The notes under the pieces: generated by a model
The model's database searches: none
The model's input: the letters and a program-made list of their open reading frames with translations, nothing else
What the model was told of the DNA's origin: nothing
Source of the DNA: an uncultured Chlorobiota bacterium
GTDB taxonomy: Bacteria; Bacteroidota; Kapaibacteriia; OLB7
Assembly (NCBI GenBank): GCA_946481475.1
Contig: CAMLOB010000064.1
Span: 1 to 11,926 of the forward strand
Direction: 5' to 3'
DNA length: 11,926 nt
Shown here: piece by piece, positions 1 to 7,621 of the stretch
Position numbering within the stretch: position 1 is the first letter of the stretch
How the letters are laid out: every line of letters begins with the position of its first letter
Position numbers and translations under genes: made by a program

Positions 1-6
1 GTGTTC

Positions 7-807
7 TCAGACATTGATCAACCTTTCTGATGGGGAGCGGTAACTGATGCCGGGAGCATTGCCGTAACGGTTCGGTTCCACTTCCAGCGAGATGTTGAAG
101 ACATCCTCAAGACGTTCGGGAGTTAACACCTCGTCCGGCCGACCCTGCACAACCAGTTTTCCCCCGGAAAGCATGATGAGCCGATCGCTGTAGATCGATG
201 CCAGATTCAGATCGTGAATCGAGGCCAGGAGCGTAAGCCTTCTCTCCGCAACCACTTTCCGGAGGACTTCCAGCAGGCTTTGCTGCCAGGAAATATCCAG
301 GTGTGTGGTCGGCTCGTCCAGAATGATGACCTCGGTATGCTGTGCCAGAGCGGTGGCGGCCATCACCCGCTGAAGCTCTCCTCCGGAGAGATGCGTGATC
401 GGCTCGTGTCGCAAAGAATCAAGCGAGAGAAGGGAGATCGCCTCCTCGGCAAGTTCGATATCTTTTTCGTTTTCAAACCCTCCGTACCCGTTCCGCCACG
501 GAGTTCGTCCCATCAGGACGGTCTGCTCCACGGTAAAGGGGAAGGCCGGACGCCAGGTCTGGGAGACGTAGGCGATGTGACGCGCCCGGTCGTGCGGCGA
601 CCACGAGTCCAGCCGACGTCCGAGCAGCCGGACCTCTCCGGACTGAGGCTTCAGAAAGCCGCACAGGATGCGGATCAGGGTGGTCTTGCCGGAGCCGTTC
701 GGACCGATCAGTCCGGTCAGCATCCCCGGCTTCGCCTCAACCGAGATCCCCTCCAGTCCGAAGCGGGGTCCATGCCGAAAGGTTATGTTTGTTGCCTGAA
801 TCGACAT
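7..807 (-). CDS. ABC transporter ATP-binding protein, iron-siderophore/cobalamin/hemin import type
   Basis: This 266-residue protein is a complete ABC ATPase that would power an inner-membrane importer. Visible motifs in order are Walker A GPNGSGKTT (residues 35-43), the Q-loop Gln in YVSQ (Q83), the signature LSGGE (140-144), Walker B VIILDEPTTHLD (160-171) and the H-loop SIHDLN (H198). The GRTPW segment after the Q-loop and the overall length match the FecE/BtuD/HmuV subfamily, which imports iron chelates, vitamin B12 or haem; the exact substrate cannot be read from the ATPase. The ATG at 807 is preceded by GGTGGA at suitable spacing, which supports this start. The gene diverges from the ROK kinase. 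Any permease and binding-protein partners would lie beyond the left edge, downstream of this gene, and are not seen. Family call is firm; substrate is open. Confidence 0.93.
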   Translation of the reverse strand: MSIQATNITFRHGPRFGLEGISVEAKPGMLTGLIGPNGSGKTTLIRILCGFLKPQSGEVRLLGRRLDSWSPHDRARHIAYVSQTWRPAFPFTVEQTVLMGRTPWRNGYGGFENEKDIELAEEAISLLSLDSLRHEPITHLSGGELQRVMAATALAQHTEVIILDEPTTHLDISWQQSLLEVLRKVVAERRLTLLASIHDLNLASIYSDRLIMLSGGKLVVQGRPDEVLTPERLEDVFNISLEVEPNRYGNAPGISYRSPSERLINV

Positions 808-914
808 AATAATCCACCATAATAACGAATCGGGGAGAAACGGGAGAGGGTGGTGCGCTCATTGCCGCCGGTCCTTTTTCTCACCGAAGCTGCAAACCTA
901 CGGAAGGGGGTGTG

Positions 915-1895
915 ATGGGTTCCGGAAAAATTCTGGCGGTCGATATTGGGGGGACGAAGATCGCGCTCGGCGTTGCGGAGCGGGAGGAGTTCAGCCGCAA
1001 CGGAAAACTGCATCGTGTTGATAAGTTCCCGGTTCCGGAACCTCGTACCCCCGAAGGGGTGATTCCGGTGGTTGTCGAGCGGGGGAGGGCGTTGCTTCGG
1101 GGTGAACGGCCGGAAGCTCTCGGCATCTCCATCGGCGGCCCGCTCGATCACGAACAGGGAATCGTCGTCAACTTCCCCCATCTGCCCCGGTGGAAGGATC
1201 TTTCCCTGGCGGCGATGCTCGGCCGGGCGTTCGACGCCCCCGCCCGACTGGACAACGATGCGAATCTTGGTGCTCTTGCCGAATATCGCTGGGGGAAAGG
1301 GGAAGAGGCCGATCCGTTTCTCTACCTGACGCTCAGCACGGGAATCGGCGGAGGAGTCATCATCGGCGGTCGGCTGGTTCACGGGGCCGCCTCCGGTGGA
1401 GGAGAAGTCGGCCACATCACCGTACAGACCGACGGACCTCTCTGCGACTGCGGCAACCGGGGATGTCTGGAGAGGATGGCAAGCGGGACAAACATTGCCC
1501 GGCGCGCGCGCGGGCTGGCGGAGACCGACCCTGAAAAAGGGGAGCGATTGCTGGAACTTGCCGGAGGAGAACTTCACCGGATCACAGCGGAGACGGTGCT
1601 GGCCGGATACCGCGAGGGAGATCGTGCGGGAACCGATATCTGGCTGGACATGGCCCGATATCTGGCGATCGGTCTCGGATCGCTGATTCACGTCCTCTCC
1701 CCGGAGAGAATCGTTCTCGGCGGCGGACTCTCCCTTGCCGGAGATGATCTGATCGGTCCGGTCCGGTCGAGACTGCAAGAGCATGTCTTCTATATCCCGC
1801 TCGACCGGATCGACCTCTGCACTGCGGCTCTCGGTCACGACAGCGCGTTGATCGGGGCGATGGTGGTGGGGGTTGAGAGTTCCTGGAGTTTATAG
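915..1895 (+). CDS. ROK-family sugar kinase (glucokinase-like)
   Basis: A 326-residue ROK protein, expected to phosphorylate a hexose or N-acetylhexosamine with ATP in the cytoplasm. The phosphate-binding motif DIGGTKIALG lies at residues 10-19 and the catalytic-Asp segment LDNDAN at 112-117 (D115 is the likely base). STGIGGG is at 141-147, and E164-V-G-H167 is followed by the ROK zinc motif CDCGNRGCLE (177-186), giving ligands H167, C177, C179 and C184. There is no N-terminal helix-turn-helix, so it is an enzyme rather than a NagC/XylR-type repressor. I start at the ATG at 915, with AAGGGGG just upstream; a GTG directly before it at 912 is the alternative. The last residues (ESSWSL) are encoded by a 9-base repeat that runs past the stop, so the C-terminus looks extended by repeat sequence. 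Sugar specificity is undetermined. Confidence 0.93.
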   Translation: MGSGKILAVDIGGTKIALGVAEREEFSRNGKLHRVDKFPVPEPRTPEGVIPVVVERGRALLRGERPEALGISIGGPLDHEQGIVVNFPHLPRWKDLSLAAMLGRAFDAPARLDNDANLGALAEYRWGKGEEADPFLYLTLSTGIGGGVIIGGRLVHGAASGGGEVGHITVQTDGPLCDCGNRGCLERMASGTNIARRARGLAETDPEKGERLLELAGGELHRITAETVLAGYREGDRAGTDIWLDMARYLAIGLGSLIHVLSPERIVLGGGLSLAGDDLIGPVRSRLQEHVFYIPLDRIDLCTAALGHDSALIGAMVVGVESSWSL

Positions 1896-1911
1896 AGTTC
1901 GTAGAGTTTGG
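1876..1911 (+). repeat. four imperfect 9-base tandem repeats across the ROK stop codon
   Basis: Four consecutive units read agagttcct, ggagtttat, agagttcgt and agagtttgg. The TAG stop of the ROK kinase (1893-1895) is formed at the junction of units two and three. The array is directly followed by a purine-rich gaaggggagaac stretch and then the convergent minus-strand gene. No terminator hairpin is seen in this 32-base convergent gap, so the repeat is the only structure there. Confidence 0.75.
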
Positions 1912-1927
1912 AGAAGGGGAGAACAAT

Positions 1928-2995
1928 TTACTCTTCGCGGTAGAGGATCGTCCTGTCCGTTCTGTAGAGGAGGAGTCGTTCGTCCGATGTGGTCGATCCG
2001 GGAGTTGCCGCCGTGTACTGTCGTTTGACCGTCCAGTTCCCTCGGTCGTCCGATTCGTCATAGATATAGTCGAAGGCCCGCTGATAGGTGGTGTCGTTGC
2101 CGAACGAGTCGGCACTGGAGACCGGATCGCCGTACTCGTTGAAGAGTTGCGAGCGGGAGTGGACGATCTTCCGGTTCTTGAACGTCTGCACGATCGTTGC
2201 CATCAGGGTTCCGTCTTCAAGAAAGCGTTGTACTTCCTGTCGGTCCACGACCGTATCCCTGCCGTACTCCCACTTCCAGAAGATGACCGGTGTCGTCGTG
2301 TCGCCATACACGTAGGAAGTATAATCGTAGGCGATCCGCTCGTCCGGAACCGCCGCGGTATCCTTCAGCGAGCGGACCGGATCGGTTGAAGGATCGAAAC
2401 GGCGGATGGTGGAGCCTCTCGGTTTGTTCCCTGCCATGTAGAAGAACTCTTCAACGGCAGTGATCGCTCCGGTTGCCGAGTCGTACTCCACCCGGTGCGT
2501 CGGGTTGGAACCTGCATAGGTATACTGATGTCGGGTCGTCTTTCCGCTCTGAAGGTTCCGCTCGACTTCTATCTCGATCTTTCCGTCGGCGCGGTAGATG
2601 AAACTCTCGTCCAGAATCAATCGGGCCGAGTCGCCTCCTGTTCCTTCCCCGGCCGTCAGTTCAAGGACCGGTTGCAGTGAATCGGATTCCTTGTCGTAGG
2701 TAAAGAGGGAGGTTGTCGAGGGAGTGTGCTGCAGGAATGTGCGTCTTCGCTGAATCTGTCCTTTCTCATTGAACGTGCTGACGACTTTCACCTGGAGTGG
2801 TTCCCACCGTTCCGCTGCCGGAGAATAGGTGCGGGTCACCGTCACGGTCGCCTGCACCGGTCCTTTCAGTCCTTCCTTCCGCAGATCGGTCTGCACCGGA
2901 TAAATCTGCGCGGAAAGGGTCCCGCCGAAGCCGAGCAGGAGAAGTATGGCGAAGAGAAGGCGCATTATGGAATTCTGGCGGTTCATATAGATCAT
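1928..2995 (-). CDS. secreted hypothetical protein with YD/RHS-like repeats
   Basis: About 355 residues with an N-terminal export signal (MNRQNSIMRLLFAILLLL, then a small-residue region ending SAQ), so the protein is probably exported to the periplasm or outside. The mature part has recurring Tyr/Asp-Gly-Asn units such as FNEKGQIQRR, YTYAGSNPTHRVEYDS, FNEYGDPVSS and YDESDDRGNWTVKRQYT. These resemble the YD/RHS-like beta-strand repeats of secreted Bacteroidota proteins that often begin with a GLKGPV-type motif (seen here as EGLKGPVQATV). No enzyme motif is visible. I choose the ATG at 2995 because GGAGA lies 9 bases upstream; 2986 and 2965 are equally good as signal peptides, and an upstream ATG at 3064 adds residues that do not look like a signal. 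The gene lies downstream of the small lipoprotein gene on the same strand. Function unknown. Confidence 0.8.
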   Translation of the reverse strand: MIYMNRQNSIMRLLFAILLLLGFGGTLSAQIYPVQTDLRKEGLKGPVQATVTVTRTYSPAAERWEPLQVKVVSTFNEKGQIQRRRTFLQHTPSTTSLFTYDKESDSLQPVLELTAGEGTGGDSARLILDESFIYRADGKIEIEVERNLQSGKTTRHQYTYAGSNPTHRVEYDSATGAITAVEEFFYMAGNKPRGSTIRRFDPSTDPVRSLKDTAAVPDERIAYDYTSYVYGDTTTPVIFWKWEYGRDTVVDRQEVQRFLEDGTLMATIVQTFKNRKIVHSRSQLFNEYGDPVSSADSFGNDTTYQRAFDYIYDESDDRGNWTVKRQYTAATPGSTTSDERLLLYRTDRTILYREE

Positions 2996-2997
2996 TG

Positions 2998-3018
2998 AAA
3001 AAAATCTCCGGTCCGGAG
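2998..3018 (-). terminator. short GC hairpin plus seven-U run between two minus-strand genes
   Basis: Read on the minus strand, CTCCGGACCGGAG (3018-3006) can fold into a 5-bp stem with a GAC loop and is followed by A and seven T residues (3004-2998). It lies about 75 bases past the lipoprotein stop at 3092 and directly before the next start at 2995. This suits a weak intrinsic terminator for the lipoprotein transcript. The 3' arm contains the GGAGA ribosome binding site proposed for the downstream gene, so the same hairpin could also hide that site. The stem is short, hence the low confidence. Confidence 0.4.
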
Positions 3019-3091
3019 TCGAAACGGGCATGCCAAGATAGAGAACTCGGCGATGTCGTATCATGACAGAAGTTAACCGCAGGCAAACCTG

Positions 3092-3538
3092 TCAGTCCGC
3101 GAAATCGACGTCGAATTTCCCGCTTGCGATCTCTCTGTCGGATGCAATGCCGCTCGTATCCTTCCCCCGAAAGCCGAAGGAACCGGCAACCCGTTCTCCG
3201 TCAATCTCCGAAATCATCCCGCTTCCGCTCCCGAAGCCGTAGGCGGTCCACTCGGTAAATTCGTCGACCAGGACGGCTTCGCTTCTCCCTTCCCCCAGCC
3301 GATAGTGGCCGACCGTATCGGCATCGAACACCACTCTGACCAGCGTACCGATGGCCGAACTTCCTTCCACGACAATCCTGCTTCCTTCCCGGCGTGCCTC
3401 GATTTCCGTAGCGGTCCAGGTCTTTCCGTCGATGATGGCCTGCATGGTATTGCGTGTTGAAGGGGGATCGGTTGTTCCGCACGAGGGGAGGAGGAGGGCA
3501 AGCGTTAAAACGAGACAGAATGAATGTGATGATCGCAT
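3092..3538 (-). CDS. small lipoprotein, DUF6252-like
   Basis: A 148-residue protein with a typical lipoprotein signal: a hydrophobic LVLTLALLL core and lipobox LPSC, so Cys20 would be lipidated and the mature protein anchored to a membrane. After a short linker it has MQAIIDGKTWTATEIEA, then VEGSS, GHYRLGEG and near the C-terminus ERVAGSFGFRG followed by IASGKFDVDF. This order (a 'DGK-W-A' strand, a 'G-Y-L' strand, 'V-G-F-F' and a closing 'GKF' strand) is the pattern of DUF6252-type beta-rich lipoproteins of Bacteroidota; the family name is from memory of the pattern. No catalytic residues are visible. The start is fixed by the signal peptide, although no strong ribosome binding site stands before it. 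It lies between the DUF3108 gene and the YD-repeat gene on the same strand. Role unknown. Confidence 0.82.
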   Translation of the reverse strand: MRSSHSFCLVLTLALLLPSCGTTDPPSTRNTMQAIIDGKTWTATEIEARREGSRIVVEGSSAIGTLVRVVFDADTVGHYRLGEGRSEAVLVDEFTEWTAYGFGSGSGMISEIDGERVAGSFGFRGKDTSGIASDREIASGKFDVDFAD

Positions 3539-3698
3539 TGTGATATTCTGATGATGATTCCCTTCGATGTCGCGTCGAAAACAAGGCTACGGGATTGGTT
3601 GTTACTGTGCAAGGGGATTCGAGGGGGACAAGGGGGAGGTTGTGATGGAGATGCTGGTGAAAAATCGGGATGGATAAAAGGGGAGGAGATGATATGGA

Positions 3699-3735
3699 GA
3701 GGGGAAGACCGTTTGGTCTTCCCCTCATCTTTTTG
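3699..3735. terminator. perfect 12-bp hairpin with a T run on the plus side
   Basis: Arms gaggggaagacc (3699-3710) and ggtcttcccctc (3715-3726) pair perfectly around a gttt loop. On the plus strand the hairpin is followed by atcttttt, the intrinsic-terminator pattern, but no plus-strand gene lies upstream. On the minus strand it lies 30 bases past the stop of the DUF3108 gene, where it most plausibly ends that transcript, yet no T run follows on that side. Both strands therefore remain possible. The rest of the 218-base gap 3539-3756 is purine-rich, with G runs at 3613-3636. Confidence 0.65.
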
Positions 3736-3756
3736 TATCCGTTAAATCCGTCGGGA

Positions 3757-4605
3757 TCAGTCCACCTTTGCAGCGACCGCACCCTTGACTCCTTCATAGG
3801 AGATCAATTCGCTGTCGATCGAGCCGATCGCCACTTTCGTGCTGACCTTGACCGGCATCTTCCGGTCGTCGTCGGTCAGCCAGATCGTGATCGTCCCCTC
3901 ACTCTTGAACAGTCCTCCCTCCTTCACCATCGGCTCCACCTTGATGCATCGGAACTTTCCGGCCTTTACCGAAATGGTCTCTTTCCCCAGAACCTTCACT
4001 TTCAGTTCATGCGTCTTCTTGTCGTAGAAGTTCTTCAGCGTGAAGCTCTGCCCTGCTTTCATGCTCCCGATGTCGTAGGCGCGCGTGTAATAGAAGGCAC
4101 TCAGAACGTCCTGAACGTATTCCGGAGTATCGAATGTCCCCTTTGTGGTCCGCGCCAGCTTTTCCTTCTGGTCGATGTTTGCCGAAAAATCTTTCTTGTA
4201 GTCCCCTTCGCGGACCTGCTGCTGGAACTTCCAGGGGAAGATTCCATCGACGTCGACCCAGGTCCGGTAGGTATCCCGTACCTTGAAGATCTTGTCGAAG
4301 CTGTTGGTGGTCCGCATTGTGAACTTGATATCGTAGCAGGGACGGTTGCTGACGGTGGTTGCCTTCGGATCGACGCTCATCACCGCATATCCGGCCGTAA
4401 TAAACTTGTATTTCACCGCAAAGGTGAGTTTCTCGCCGTAGCTGAATGCATCGTTGGAAACCGTCCGAAGGGCCGCTTCATGCGTCCCCGTTTTGTTGCT
4501 TGTTGAAGCTGTAAGACCGACCATACCGAACAGGAGGAGGGCGGCGAGGCCTGCACCTCTGCGGAGATTGCCGGTTGCTGATTTCAGGAATGAATACATG
4601 GTCAT
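3757..4605 (-). CDS. DUF3108 domain secreted protein
   Basis: A 282-residue protein with an N-terminal signal (a basic NLRRG region, then GLAALLLFGMVGLTAS). The mature part is a full DUF3108 domain: it opens with GEKLTFAVKYKFITAGYAVM, continues through the TNSFDKIFKVRDTYRTWVD segment, and ends with WLTDDDRKMPVKVSTKVAIGS and ELISYEG. DUF3108 proteins are beta-rich periplasmic or outer-membrane-facing proteins of uncharacterised function, widespread in Bacteroidota and Proteobacteria. Starts at 4605 (MTM...) and 4599 (MYS...) are both possible; the proposed sequence GGACA just upstream is only a weak ribosome binding site. It sits 93 bases downstream of the GT9 glycosyltransferase on the same strand, which suggests but does not show an envelope role. 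The family call is secure; the role is not known. Confidence 0.9.
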   Translation of the reverse strand: MTMYSFLKSATGNLRRGAGLAALLLFGMVGLTASTSNKTGTHEAALRTVSNDAFSYGEKLTFAVKYKFITAGYAVMSVDPKATTVSNRPCYDIKFTMRTTNSFDKIFKVRDTYRTWVDVDGIFPWKFQQQVREGDYKKDFSANIDQKEKLARTTKGTFDTPEYVQDVLSAFYYTRAYDIGSMKAGQSFTLKNFYDKKTHELKVKVLGKETISVKAGKFRCIKVEPMVKEGGLFKSEGTITIWLTDDDRKMPVKVSTKVAIGSIDSELISYEGVKGAVAAKVD

Positions 4606-4698
4606 TGTCCAATCTAATTGAATTTCTCAGGATTTTCCAGGAACGCGGGTGTGACGCACCGACCCGGATCAAGTTTCATCTTCCCCCCACTTTCCCCT

Positions 4699-5736
4699 TC
4701 AGGAGAGTCTCAATTGTTCAAGACAGGCCTCGGCAACCCGTTGCGGTGCGATGCGGGCGATAACGTTTATCGGATTTGTCCCTTTTACCGTGGTACCCGG
4801 AGGAACAGGTTCTCCCTCTTCAGGCGTCAGCGTCGTGACGTTCGGACCGATCGGAGCCCGTCGTTGCGGCCAGTTCGGCGGCCCCCCCGGAAACAGAGCG
4901 ACGACCGGGGAGCGGACCAGAGCCGCCAGATGGGCGCCATCGGAGGCGCTGCTCAGAAAACATGCGGTCCCCCGCAGCAGTTCACTGACGCCGTTCGGCG
5001 AAAGCGTGTCGATAATGGCCGTTCGATTATCCTGCCCTATTCCCTTCCTTAATTCTTCGGCAATCGGTCGTTCACCGTGACCGGAAGTGATGACGATGGA
5101 AAGGTCGGGACGGGCCTCCAGCAGCATACGTCCGGCTTCGGCAAAGCGGCTGATCGGATAGGGGAGCACCGACGGTTTGCCGACCGGATGGATAATCACG
5201 TAGGGTCCGTCGATCTTCGCCCCTTGCAGGTGTGCTCGGGCCTCGCCGGCAGCCTCTTCCATCGGCGGAAGTTCGGGCATTTCCGGTTCAAACGTGCCGG
5301 GAATCAACGGACCCAGCATATTCAGCTCAAACTCCGCCTCGTGACTTCCCCGATCCGTGCGCCGGTCATAGACCCACCGCGTGAAAAGGCCGGAATACCA
5401 GCGGTATCCCGAACCGATACGAACGTCGATCCCGGCCCGAACCGCCTCCAGAGCAAGTCGGAACTCCGGTTTGGCGAAAATTACGGCGTCCGGCTTGTAT
5501 TGGCGAAAGATCTCCAGTCCCTTCCCCGACTCGGGAAGCGTGAAAGCGTGGTCGATCTCCCGTATCCGGTGGACAATGTGGGAGATATACGGGCGGACGA
5601 GAAATGCGAGCTCGACATCGGGAAGAGCTTCCCTGATGGCGACCGACAGGGGGAGCGTGAGGATCACGTCCCCGAGTTCATCCGTGCGGGATATCAGTAT
5701 CCGCTTGATTTCCGAAAGTGGCGTCAGTCCAGGCAT
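4699..5736 (-). CDS. glycosyltransferase family 9 (heptosyltransferase-like)
   Basis: A 345-residue GT-B fold enzyme of the ADP-heptose:LPS heptosyltransferase family (GT9), expected at the cytoplasmic face of the inner membrane adding a sugar to a lipopolysaccharide core or similar glycan. The N-terminal half begins with IKRILISRTDELGDVILTLP (residues 10-29), the family's hallmark. The C-terminal half carries IIHPVGKPSVLPYP and then SSASDGAHLAALVRSPVVAL followed by FPGGPPNWPQ. In the family the nucleotide-sugar loop usually reads D-(S/T)-G-P-x-H-L-A; here it is SASDGAHLA (263-271), keeping Asp, Gly and His but lacking the Pro, so donor preference may differ. No Shine-Dalgarno site precedes the ATG. 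It is divergent from dapB and upstream of the DUF3108 gene. Acceptor and donor are undetermined. Confidence 0.88.
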   Translation of the reverse strand: MPGLTPLSEIKRILISRTDELGDVILTLPLSVAIREALPDVELAFLVRPYISHIVHRIREIDHAFTLPESGKGLEIFRQYKPDAVIFAKPEFRLALEAVRAGIDVRIGSGYRWYSGLFTRWVYDRRTDRGSHEAEFELNMLGPLIPGTFEPEMPELPPMEEAAGEARAHLQGAKIDGPYVIIHPVGKPSVLPYPISRFAEAGRMLLEARPDLSIVITSGHGERPIAEELRKGIGQDNRTAIIDTLSPNGVSELLRGTACFLSSASDGAHLAALVRSPVVALFPGGPPNWPQRRAPIGPNVTTLTPEEGEPVPPGTTVKGTNPINVIARIAPQRVAEACLEQLRLS

Positions 5737-5821
5737 ACGCCAAAGTTACGAAGAGCCGGGCGGGCATGCACGTCTCGTCTCGTGAAATCTCTTCTTTGCG
5801 ATTCCGTATCTTCTCCCTCTT

Positions 5822-6652
5822 ATGATGAACGAAACGGTGAATGAACGAGAGGAACAACCGCTCCGCATCGCGCTGATCGGAGCCTCCGGCGCAATGGGGC
5901 GGGAGATCGAACGACTGGCTCCGACATCGGGCGTGGAGATCGTGCTCCGCTACGATGCCGAGCATCCCCTCCCCGGGGAGCGGCCCAATGTGCCGGTCGA
6001 TGCCGTCATCGAGTTTACTCTCCCGGATGTCGTCCTCGGTAACATCGGGCGGGTGTTGGCGTGGGGAGTGCCGATCGTTGTCGGAACTACCGGATGGCTT
6101 CACGCGTTGGACGATGTTCGGGAGGAGGTCGAACGGCGGGGCGGAAGGCTGATCTGGGCTTCCAATTTCTCAGTCGGCGTCCAGGCTTTCTTCCGCATTG
6201 TTCGCCGGGCTGCGGAACTGATGGAGAATATTTCCGATTACGATGTTGCCCTTCACGAGGAACACCACACGCGGAAGGAAGATTCGCCGAGCGGAACGGC
6301 CCGGACGATTGCGGAGATCCTTCTCGAAGCGATCGGGCGGAAATCGGAAATCCTGACCGAGACATCGCACGGGCGAATCTCCCCCGAAGCCCTGCACCTT
6401 ACCAGTCGCCGCGTCGGAGCCACCCCCGGCACACACGTTGTAACGCTGGATTCCGAGGCCGATACCATCGAACTCGTTCACCGCGCCCGGAACCGTTCCG
6501 GATTTGCCCTCGGTGCCCTTGCCGCAGCGGAGTGGATCGTGGGGGCCGCTCCCGGCATCTACCGCTTCGATGATGTGTTCGAGCGGATTATCGGTATGGG
6601 AGAGGGAGAAAAACAGACTGGAGAAACCATTCAGAACCACGGAGTAAGCTGA
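5822..6652 (+). CDS. dapB: 4-hydroxy-tetrahydrodipicolinate reductase
   Basis: DapB reduces 4-hydroxy-tetrahydrodipicolinate with NAD(P)H in the lysine/meso-diaminopimelate pathway, in the cytoplasm. The nucleotide-binding Rossmann motif GASGAMG is at residues 20-26, VVGTTGW at 86-92 and ASNFSVGV at 113-120. The catalytic/substrate segment EEHHTRKEDSPSGTA spans 146-160, with the His pair 148-149 and Lys152 and the substrate-binding SGT. The usual family text is D-A-P-S-G-T; Ala is Ser here. GATPGTHVV and the closing FALGALAAAEW are also typical. At 276 residues the domain is of the compact Bacteroidota style with a short loop after the first strand, plus about 13 unconserved N-terminal residues. 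Start may be either ATG at 5822 or 5825; neither has a Shine-Dalgarno site. The gene is two bases upstream of dapA and surely cotranscribed with it. Confidence 0.96.
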   Translation: MMNETVNEREEQPLRIALIGASGAMGREIERLAPTSGVEIVLRYDAEHPLPGERPNVPVDAVIEFTLPDVVLGNIGRVLAWGVPIVVGTTGWLHALDDVREEVERRGGRLIWASNFSVGVQAFFRIVRRAAELMENISDYDVALHEEHHTRKEDSPSGTARTIAEILLEAIGRKSEILTETSHGRISPEALHLTSRRVGATPGTHVVTLDSEADTIELVHRARNRSGFALGALAAAEWIVGAAPGIYRFDDVFERIIGMGEGEKQTGETIQNHGVS

Positions 6653-6654
6653 AG

Positions 6655-7593
6655 ATGAAGAGATTGTTTGAAGGAACCGGCACGGCTCTGGCCACTCCCT
6701 TCAAGGAGAACGGACGGATCGACTTCGCCTCGTTCGACCGGTTGGTGGAGTATCAGATCGACGGGGGTGTCGAGGCGCTGGTCGTCTGCGGATCGACCGG
6801 CGAAAGTGCCACGATGACCTTCGACGAAAAGGTCGAACTGATTTCCAGAACGGTGGAACATGCCGCGCGGGCCGGGGAGAAACGTCCGCAGGTGATCGCC
6901 GGGACGGGATCGAACGTGACCTCCGACACGGTCCACCTGACCGTGGAGGCGGCCGGTCTCGGCGTCGACGGCGTTCTTCTCGTCTCCCCGTATTACAACA
7001 AGCCCTCCCAGCGGGGTATCTATGCCCACTATGCCGCCGTCGCCGAAGCGGTTCCCGATCTTCCCCTGATTCTCTATAACGTCCCGGGGCGTACCGGCAG
7101 CAACATCACCGCCGCCACCACATTGAAGCTGGCCAACGAGTTCCCGAACATTGCCGCCATCAAGGAGGCCTCGGCCGATCTCGATCAGTGCTGCGAAATT
7201 ATGCTTCACGCTCCGGAAGGCTTCCTTCTCTACAGCGGAGAGGATTCGCTGACACTCCCTCTGCTGGCGATGGGTGCCCGCGGAGTCATCGCCGTCGTCA
7301 GCAACGAGGCGCCCCACGAGTTCGGCGAAATGGTTCGGCTCGGACTTGCGGGAGACTTCGCCAGGGCGCGACGGATTCATCTGCGCCTGTTCGATCTGAT
7401 GCGGCTGAACTTTATCGAATCCAACCCTGTCCCGGTTAAAGCCGCCCTCGGCATGATGGGCCTGTTCGACGAAATCGAATACCGGGAACCTCTTGTCCCG
7501 CTGGCCGGGGAGAATGCGGCAAAGCTGTACGAAGAGTTGCGACGACTTGATCTGGTGCAGGACGTTGAGTCGCCGGTGGAGGTGGAAGAGTGA
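6655..7593 (+). CDS. dapA: 4-hydroxy-tetrahydrodipicolinate synthase
   Basis: DapA condenses pyruvate with aspartate-semialdehyde, the step before DapB, using a Schiff-base lysine in a TIM barrel. Its conserved parts are GTGTALATPF at the N-terminus, the pyruvate-binding loop CGSTGES (45-51, with Ser in place of the first Thr of the common GTTGES), SPYYNKPSQRG (111-121), LYNVPGRTG (140-148, Tyr141 and Arg146) and IKEAS with catalytic Lys170. At 312 residues it is slightly longer than the usual 290-300, the excess being an acidic C-terminal tail. A GGAG at 6641-6644 lies 10 bases before the ATG, inside the end of dapB. Its TGA stop shares a base with an ATG (7593) that opens the frame leading into rsmG, so translational coupling to a downstream product is possible. 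Confidence 0.97.
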   Translation: MKRLFEGTGTALATPFKENGRIDFASFDRLVEYQIDGGVEALVVCGSTGESATMTFDEKVELISRTVEHAARAGEKRPQVIAGTGSNVTSDTVHLTVEAAGLGVDGVLLVSPYYNKPSQRGIYAHYAAVAEAVPDLPLILYNVPGRTGSNITAATTLKLANEFPNIAAIKEASADLDQCCEIMLHAPEGFLLYSGEDSLTLPLLAMGARGVIAVVSNEAPHEFGEMVRLGLAGDFARARRIHLRLFDLMRLNFIESNPVPVKAALGMMGLFDEIEYREPLVPLAGENAAKLYEELRRLDLVQDVESPVEVEE

Positions 7594-7621
7594 TGGAGAA
7601 ATCCAGAGGGATGAAAGGGGG

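Noticed and set aside
783..1838. 351-residue minus-strand frame
   Set aside because: It overlaps the ROK kinase entirely and overlaps the ABC gene start, with low-complexity Arg/Ser-rich translation and no motif.
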